Assembly: GCA_028283825.1 (NCBI GenBank)
Contig: JAPWJW010000002.1
Location: forward strand, 496,001-560,000
DNA: 64,000 nucleotides
DNA from: Azospirillaceae bacterium
GTDB taxonomy: Bacteria > Pseudomonadota > Alphaproteobacteria > Azospirillales > Azospirillaceae
Direction of reading: 5' to 3'
This document shows, piece by piece, positions 61,901 to 64,000 of this stretch. How positions within the stretch are numbered: the first letter of the stretch is position 1; each line of letters opens with the position of its first letter. A program made the translations under genes and the position numbers. Under the pieces are notes generated by a model that had not been told where the DNA came from, did not search any database, and saw only the letters and a list, made by a program, of their open reading frames with translations.

Positions 61901-64000
61901 ACCTGACCATCAACCTGCAAACCAACCTGTCGCAGGTGAACGGCACCAGCGAGATCGGCACCCTGGCGGGCATCGAGGCCATCCTGGTCACCGGCGCCCA
62001 TGACACCATCATCGGCAGTGATGCGGTGGCCAGCACGCTGACCAGCAGCGGCACGGACGACACACTGATCGCCGGTGCCGCCGCCTCCACCCTCATCGCT
62101 ATCGGCGGCAACGCCACCCTGCTGGGCCATGCCAATGGCAGCACCTTAGAGGTGAATGGGGGGATCGCGCTGGCCACTTACGCTGCCGACGACATGGACA
62201 TCAGCATCGGCAGTCCCCTCGGTCAGGATGAAGCCTTTGACAACCTGCACGGCTCTTCGGACACGCTGGTGGGTGTCACGGCGGTGGAAATATCGGGCGC
62301 GTGGTCATTTGCCCGTGTGTCCGCAGGCGCCACGGGCACTTACACCCTTATCGCCGATGGGGCGGGCGAGATCTTGGCCGCCGGCGGCGACCTGACGACA
62401 TTGGTGTCGAGCGGGATGGGCAATACCTTGGATGCCAATAACGCCGTGGCGGTGATTGCCCAGTATTCCGCCGACAATTTGGTCGTCAATCTGGGCGGGA
62501 ACGGGCCATTGATGATGGCTTATACTGCCAGTATTGACGGTAGCGATACCTACGATACCTTGATGAATATTAATACGGTTACCACCTCCGGCAATACTAA
62601 TACGCTGTATGGTGACGATAGCAGTGTCTTCATGGTAACCGGCACCAGCGACCTGATCGATGTCGCCGGATCGCACGTCACCCTCAACGGTGCGGCCGGC
62701 CAGGTGGCAACCATCTCCGGGTACGAGGGCGTCATCAAGATGGTCGCGGTCGGCAACACCCTCACGTTGGGCGGCGCGGACCAGACCTTGGCCGCCAGCG
62801 GGGACACCATCAATGTGAACGCGGCCACGGCGATACTGATGGGGAGCGGCAACACCGTGTCCCTGGCCGCCGCGGACGCGCTGACCATCGCCAGCGGCAA
62901 CGGCAACGTCATCACCACGGCCAATGGTGTCATGGCGCTTCCAAACACAACCCTGACAATCCCCACCCCAGGCGGAACCCTGACGATCGCGGATGGCCTG
63001 GCGGAAACCATTGCGGGCAGTGGTGCCGTTGTCGCCCTGAGTGCCGGTGACACACTGACCGTTACCGGCACGAAGCAAACGCTGACGGGTAGCGGTGATA
63101 CCATCTTCCTGGGGGCGGGGGCCGTCGCGACGCTGACCGGAAGCAACGACGTGGTGAGCCTGGCCAGCGGCGCATCGCTCTCCCTGTCCGGCAGTGGCGC
63201 CGTCATCACCGGCACTGACGCCACCGTCACCCTAGGGGCGACCGACGGCCTGGTGGAAACCCTGGGCGGCAGCGGCAACACCCTGACGGCGTTGGCGGGT
63301 GCAACCATCAATGTCAGCGGCAGCGGCCAATCCTTGAAGGTCAGCCAGGGCGTCGTCATTTTGGCGGCGGGGGCCGACATGAGCCTCCACGGTGCCGGCA
63401 ACACCGTCACCGCGGTCAGCGGCGGTAACGTCACCGTGGGCGGCAATACCAAGACGGGCACGACGAATGCCGTGACTTTGTCCAACGGCACGTTGACGGA
63501 AAGCGCCAACGCCGTCGTGGACCTGACCGGCTCCGGCAACCAAGTGACCATAGGCTCCAGCGACGTTGCCGGCATTTACGGCGCCAACAACGTCGTGACG
63601 GCCACCGGCAGCAGTGATTCCCTGTGGATGAGCGGCACCGGCAACACGGCCACGGCCACGGCCGCCGTGTTCAATCTGTATGCCGGCACCGGCCTGACCA
63701 TCAACGGCAACCGCAACAGCGTGAGCGGCAGCCAGGGAAGCACGGTCGTCACCCTGACCGGCAACAACGACGTTTCCACCCTGACGGCGGGCACGCTGGT
63801 CCTGGCGGGGGCCCTGGGCTACATTGAAACCCTGGGCGGCAGCAACGATACGATCAACGCGACCCTGTCCGGCACCACCATCAGCCTGAGCGGGACCGGC
63901 CACGTGCTGACGGGCAGCGGTGAGACGGTCCTGGTGGCGGCCAGCACCACGGCCACCGTCAATGGCGGCCAGAACGCCGTCAGCCTGTCCAGCGGCGACA
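49936..64000 (+). CDS. Giant RTX/beta-solenoid type I secreted protein, 3' end beyond the window
   Basis: The frame from ATG 49936 was followed by eye: every codon from 49936 to 53220 was read without a stop, and phase checks at 57001, 60001, 62521 and 63961 are consistent. The last visible codon is about number 4,688. Residues 1 to about 1090 form an AT-rich region with hydrophobic glycine-rich segments near residues 335-385 (LYGGAAVGAEG... GLVGGLIGGVVGTVGG) and 863-907 (IGGVIVPFVGAFVGFIVGELLGSLF). Then come classical RTX calcium-binding nonapeptides near nt 53251-53290 (GGGGNDVYTF) and 53640-53750 (GGVGDDVLDGSSGADTLLAGGGNDTL). From about nt 54260 the protein is thousands of residues of strand-turn repeats built on GS(G/N)DT(L/V/I). 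Secretion by the upstream ABC/HlyD system and acylation by the HlyC-like enzyme are expected. Confidence 0.9.
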   Translation, partial: MSYIDLVINQINSATSLDQLRQIAQTFSAASSQPANSLLYSGSVSMLGSDLSVSVFSIVPQINSQLNYGLIDSTPRAQIITAPEFTAAAERIIANSGLTGVAAENAFNQFFSYSTTTGGVPSVWAQASRDFASSLTGDVTTLTGGAGKLGVFFVDELPALLSNPNITSINGIPIDELRAQAASKGIESVFNDINQVSAGIFDRAMYADTSSGDLVINLTKEGADLFGLDPAGLESYDDVAAKYGADAKIIDASEKITPSTIEEIAKTPAVSDDLRVMDGATHVNFGEYVQGSIKVVGEVGIAYDVVTTAEMAVQQIESGDTDGALQTLTRLGARLYGGAAVGAEGAAAGASLAALFGIETGPGAVVAGLVGGLIGGVVGTVGGQEAVDQIWATARDIVNLMGGAGAGLNNYQPASVGILGDNAGNVPSDIVDQLNRLVEQKYQQSQEEDPSLTVAQFVSGTVSDVKNNQSAAYSSDGGASVLVDPSDSSSGTSYVATSSTIYDENGTLIGSVDVDSNGNVYAVGHSASGGDQSPQTIGLYKSSNGSESLAVNADGTSTDDRYFNEDGNVQKEIVNRNQNGDETSQAVSEYYDSTLTSSSETFYYGSSLFGDIDKVGATFNSLTITENADGQLMGVVSTLSNGQVVQSSPIKVSNQSIGDLYETPYNDNSLAAGIGQALGSSLGRMLVGGNAFEGIGVSATLGTLLEQVAGSINGSTNLAAAINQDFSSTKGGLFQNLESAGAGALGGYLSADLMNALGIDPSSFVGGLANTVAATTISTIAKNLATEVVDGANAASWNTGLSGAFGSAVGSYLGEALAGALLSPDSPEAALGAQLGATLGTVAGATGLLGSISAGTGVAAADAAIANALSQIGISLAPEAIGGVIVPFVGAFVGFIVGELLGSLFAGPEPYSLATVKYENGMFVQDGLNSPQGGEYDQTAVEYGDSVAAELNAITQTVGGTLIEAGHEFSVGIYQGKNSYNSNEGYDSVAYSDTTALTDYAVMHQLATMQFSGGDVYIERAIDATLRSSDTPGVQTLAGDIQIAEDYETYIQNQAMINELVAANPNSAFAASWVTELAIAGQMGYGTSIQGGTWSDNLEATADQKVLIGGGGNDVYTFKAGDGYVTVDNGISIDNEQRGQLEFSGVTGVSFVRKGVDLVVLTNATGDQVTISGFYADSFARVSEIDYNGTQVTASLAAYYGNLAAGITPAVDDPGASAGMGVAGATYVLPDNTSLSGGVGDDVLDGSSGADTLLAGGGNDTLIGNGGSDIYALNAAGQLTVVNGVAGAGASSELDIEDGVSSSQLSFAHSGNDLVITSADGTTEVTVQGWFASDSAKLSTIRLGSGASALTVVFSVVDASSNLVSYTDATGRVVESVFFTEAGAKTVDYQFHADGSKEVLIYNDTRYTLVDQQFDAAGNLLSQVGTRPDGYQDINYYFPGTYILSASGDQITVANGTTLTLAGSGDTLNASGTTLVASAAGLNATDVYGNNNTITLNTNTTDNIGIHGTGNLVNATGDWLVVYDNAQAAVTGENATVHARNNAAVTFNSRNDILDVEGTGVTASMAYGTVNFTAAGQSATLAGGELTINGSGDTLTSAGFGDADLYGSNNTVTLRASSTDTIGIHGGTGDVVNAAGDVITVYAGAQATVNGNSATAHVQAGASVTMAGSGDVVDVDGATATASLSGGTVNFGTTQQTATLSGASLVINGSNDTIISAGLTGADLYGAGDTVTLAAGDSVGLHGTGDMVTAAGAAVTVYENLQATVNGDAATVHARNGVSVGLSGSGDVVDVEGAKVTAILENGTINFSSTGQTAIIGGSSLVINGNGDTIISTGLSGADVYGSNDTLTLLPFPSDSVGIHGIGAVLNSANGAAVTVYENAQATVNGNNVTAHVRNGGSVGVSGSNARVLVEGTAVTAGLSQGTVSFTAAGETLTLGSGGSAALLLAGLVDTLAGSGAATTLASTGTLNVTGSGEVVTDGIAGGVVLSSGTNNTLVATGTGATLESVGGNATLVGNGLGNTLMAAGGAAVAEYDAAGMTINLAAGTALAAGSTTSDTLVGITSLVAAGSNDIITGAAGTNISVTGNNDQILLHGGTITISGAVAKVETLTVVPPAQAAGTVDVLTTGVTLNSSASAAIRTLNMSGDTLLAGWGTYIVNGANDDVVIQGTSASTATLNGTGHQVTLGSSSVAATLTGSGDTVTLTGSTLVVTGATNLVETIGGTGGLISVLTDSDTISLASAGASLSMNNGTAVISSTGDTLAGTNDGTTLTATGLALTVAGATGQVQRVTATGDVITVLPTGATLTLAGGGDTLSIGGGSTTLSGTGDTLLGSGDSVSLTVAGLALTLGDASAQVASIAGSGDTITAVGTNDTLTLSGSNDTLTMPSGTLTLLSGSQGDVITMSGGTLIAQDGVGATMATTLTGSNDQVGMGAGNTLVLSGSNDAVNGTADTVTLLSGDQTDGLFLSGSRVVAQDNVGNTSGYALYGDRNILTAGASNTLEVGGSNNSLTVATSGYVGIYTGSQGNAVTMSGGTLATEDGVGSTTATTLTGTGDRVNLGVNNTLVLSGSTDVVNGTTESLTLLSGSQSDELHLTSSTLVAQANASYALYGDHDTLTAGTANTMNVGGSSDTLTVAGGYVGIYTGSQGDTIIMSGGTIATQNGVGNTAAIAINGNNDTINLADNSVVVLTGTGEAVAANNSTITINANSSAVITGVGDTVLMAGINATATVSSAAVSLTASGVGMTLGGSNDTITGTGTLISTGLLAATLAGSADTLTLRSNSTDGVTVTAGTGHVINAVGDTLAVAGPARASIVGAGDVLTMTGGAVVTINGAKDVVTTTSSTLTVAGAGGVVETIGGGASTITVQSAGDTISLSGANQSLTMSTGTLDLTGGNVTLAGTTNQVVMAAGTSATLVGTGDAVSATSASITVAGAGTLTASVTGDHDSVTVTSAADTVTVSGASQSVNIGSGTLVLAGGTATVNGAATSVTLAPGSAEVATVNGNADIITGAGGTTVTATGTGDLLTLASGSTATLTGGGDTATVNGATVVIAGALGLTESIGGGGGIISIATTGTPTARDTLTLSGAGQQVTASGHVLTVAASGGLTLTGTGDQVALGAGAGAVLNGTGHVVTLATGASAQLNGSNDTVTAATGASILISTTGLNETIAGSGGHGIVSTSGDTITISGANQTLTMNGGQVEVTGGLTTLDGSGNTVTVDAGATLAMTMSGNAITASNAGLIMVGAGPQTLSVGGSGNTTSIVNTGSTVTLNGAGQIFYGTSDRVTVASGDATVYGTTHAITVASGASATLAGSGDVVTASGATLGIAGAGTLVSTVNGGNDTIMVTSASDTLSLSGTGHSVAMTSGTLALQANASATVSGGTTTITQAAGAVAILTGNNDTVASSNVTATLAGAGGLTATIAGSNDVITVVPTTGDVLILTGSNEAVTATGTTIKTAVSTGTLTLTGRTDVVNTTAGGAVVLTAGSSASLTGANVTSVATANGATLVSSRTNETLAAGTGASTLEITGAGYGRILGNANGSTLEAVGAAGPVVLAYSLANVAVNLATNTAKINGASTADTLIGLSVVSVSGTGDTLIAGTGAATLQSTGGTTTMVATGQGSTLQAAGGAVVASYAGDNLVISLGAGSGTAKVSGASAADVLTGITTLSLGGHNDTVTATGATISLTASAPTATIGGSGNTVAVVSGQGLITVTGQTEHVAFAVGGSMALSAGASATVTGVAGGGTITANGASVVSSRTGETLVAGTGASTLEITGGASGTIRGNANGSTLEAVAAGSVLAAYSLNNLAVNLATNTVKVNGASVSDTLVGINAVSTSGNNGTLIGGGNTTTLIATGVGNTLIAGTGITSLVSSGLGNTLSAGASGATAVAVYNTDNISVDLSLDPEQATLRDTAGNILGMDVLYGINNVLVNGSHSTIVANLGLDTLVVNGYDDTLMSSHGVGATTLVANGGSNTLVTDGGLGVVAGYEADDLTINLQTNLSQVNGTSEIGTLAGIEAILVTGAHDTIIGSDAVASTLTSSGTDDTLIAGAAASTLIAIGGNATLLGHANGSTLEVNGGIALATYAADDMDISIGSPLGQDEAFDNLHGSSDTLVGVTAVEISGAWSFARVSAGATGTYTLIADGAGEILAAGGDLTTLVSSGMGNTLDANNAVAVIAQYSADNLVVNLGGNGPLMMAYTASIDGSDTYDTLMNINTVTTSGNTNTLYGDDSSVFMVTGTSDLIDVAGSHVTLNGAAGQVATISGYEGVIKMVAVGNTLTLGGADQTLAASGDTINVNAATAILMGSGNTVSLAAADALTIASGNGNVITTANGVMALPNTTLTIPTPGGTLTIADGLAETIAGSGAVVALSAGDTLTVTGTKQTLTGSGDTIFLGAGAVATLTGSNDVVSLASGASLSLSGSGAVITGTDATVTLGATDGLVETLGGSGNTLTALAGATINVSGSGQSLKVSQGVVILAAGADMSLHGAGNTVTAVSGGNVTVGGNTKTGTTNAVTLSNGTLTESANAVVDLTGSGNQVTIGSSDVAGIYGANNVVTATGSSDSLWMSGTGNTATATAAVFNLYAGTGLTINGNRNSVSGSQGSTVVTLTGNNDVSTLTAGTLVLAGALGYIETLGGSNDTINATLSGTTISLSGTGHVLTGSGETVLVAASTTATVNGGQNAVSLSSGD
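54307..55735 (+). repeat. Four tandem coding repeats of about 116-127 residues
   Basis: Within the giant gene. Equivalent points (start of the GSGDT/GSNDT/GNGDT turn) lie at nt 54322, 54703, 55060 and 55408, giving periods of 381, 357 and 348 bases. Each unit carries GADLYG, TIGIHGTG, VTVYENAQATVNG, HARNG and a VDVEG-type segment. Copies differ enough to have diverged by point changes. Confidence 0.75.
57060..57960 (+). repeat. Three tandem coding repeats of about 122-127 residues
   Basis: Within the giant gene. GSQGD/GSQGN turns begin at nt 57121, 57502 and 57868 (periods 381 and 366). Each has SGGT(L/I)A(T/Q) followed by DGVG or NGVG, a TLTG or GNNDT turn, and NTLVLSGSTD-like strands. A second family of repeats, different from that at 54307. 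Confidence 0.7.
60418..61560 (+). repeat. Two related segments with YSLNNLAVNLATN-type strands
   Basis: Within the giant gene. Units around nt 60418-60700 and 61180-61430 share SSRTGETLVAGTGASTLEITG, GNANGSTLEAV, AYSLNN(L/V)AVNLATNT and GASVSDTLVGI. The last part resembles RTX/M10-type linker sequences. Shows that the solenoid contains several repeat families. Confidence 0.65.

Noticed and set aside
57457-62130. A 1,557-codon open frame on the minus strand opposite the giant gene
   Set aside because: It is antisense to a well-supported gene, has the composition expected from the complement of GS(G/N)DT repeats in GC-rich DNA, and has no ribosome site or known motif.
54300-64000. A CRISPR array or satellite DNA in the repetitive region
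   Set aside because: The repeats are imperfect, in-frame and coding, with no conserved direct repeat and unique spacer pattern.

Overview
The window is GC-rich, densely packed bacterial DNA from a Gram-negative organism. It carries five TonB-linked outer-membrane genes, an RND/TolC pump, a type I secretion operon and an OmpR/HK pair. Gene style (DUF2946, PepSY and ApbE/FMN-binding cassettes, many TonB receptors, an RTX giant) fits an alphaproteobacterium, perhaps of the Azospirillaceae type. That placement is an inference from style, not from a marker gene. No tRNA, rRNA or CRISPR array was seen.

Layout. (1) 1-9724: the end of a nonribosomal peptide synthetase (NRPS) cluster. It holds a 5'-truncated module whose adenylation domain is interrupted by a PP-loop ATPase domain, two complete C-A-PCP proteins and a small helical protein; no thioesterase is visible. 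(2) 9931-14400: a DUF2946 protein, a TonB receptor and a PepSY membrane protein, which look like a metal-chelate uptake set. (3) 14423-24407: a catabolic island with thiolase, a frameshifted MFS transporter, acyl-CoA synthetase, CMD protein, TetR regulator, MBL hydrolase, FAH-family protein and TonB receptor. Its divergent promoter region holds two matching palindromes. (4) 24618-26000: a groES 5' fragment joined to a 3' fragment of an FMN-dependent monooxygenase, then a tyrosine phosphatase. (5) 26098-28977: a siderophore-type TonB receptor with a Fur-like operator and a secreted partner. (6) 29163-40747: an RND/adaptor/TolC pump, a secreted beta-propeller, a siderophore-type TonB receptor and a two-component system. 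Four of the upstream regions here share the motif ACTTTTNNGTTA, which suggests one regulon. (7) 40744-43611: a flavinylation/electron-transfer cassette (membrane cytochrome-like protein, ApbE, FMN-binding protein, outer-membrane protein). (8) 44848-64000: a type I secretion operon (ABC transporter, HlyD adaptor, Sel1 lipoprotein, HlyC-type acyltransferase), a small AT-rich gene, and a giant RTX/beta-solenoid ORF that starts at 49936 and is still open at the window end (at least 4,688 codons).

The two most unusual items are the PP-loop-interrupted adenylation domain, whose visible specificity residues read like an asparagine code, and the giant RTX protein. The giant protein has an AT-rich, glycine-zipper N-terminal part fused to thousands of residues of GC-rich repeat. 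It sits downstream of an acyltransferase and a possible immunity gene.
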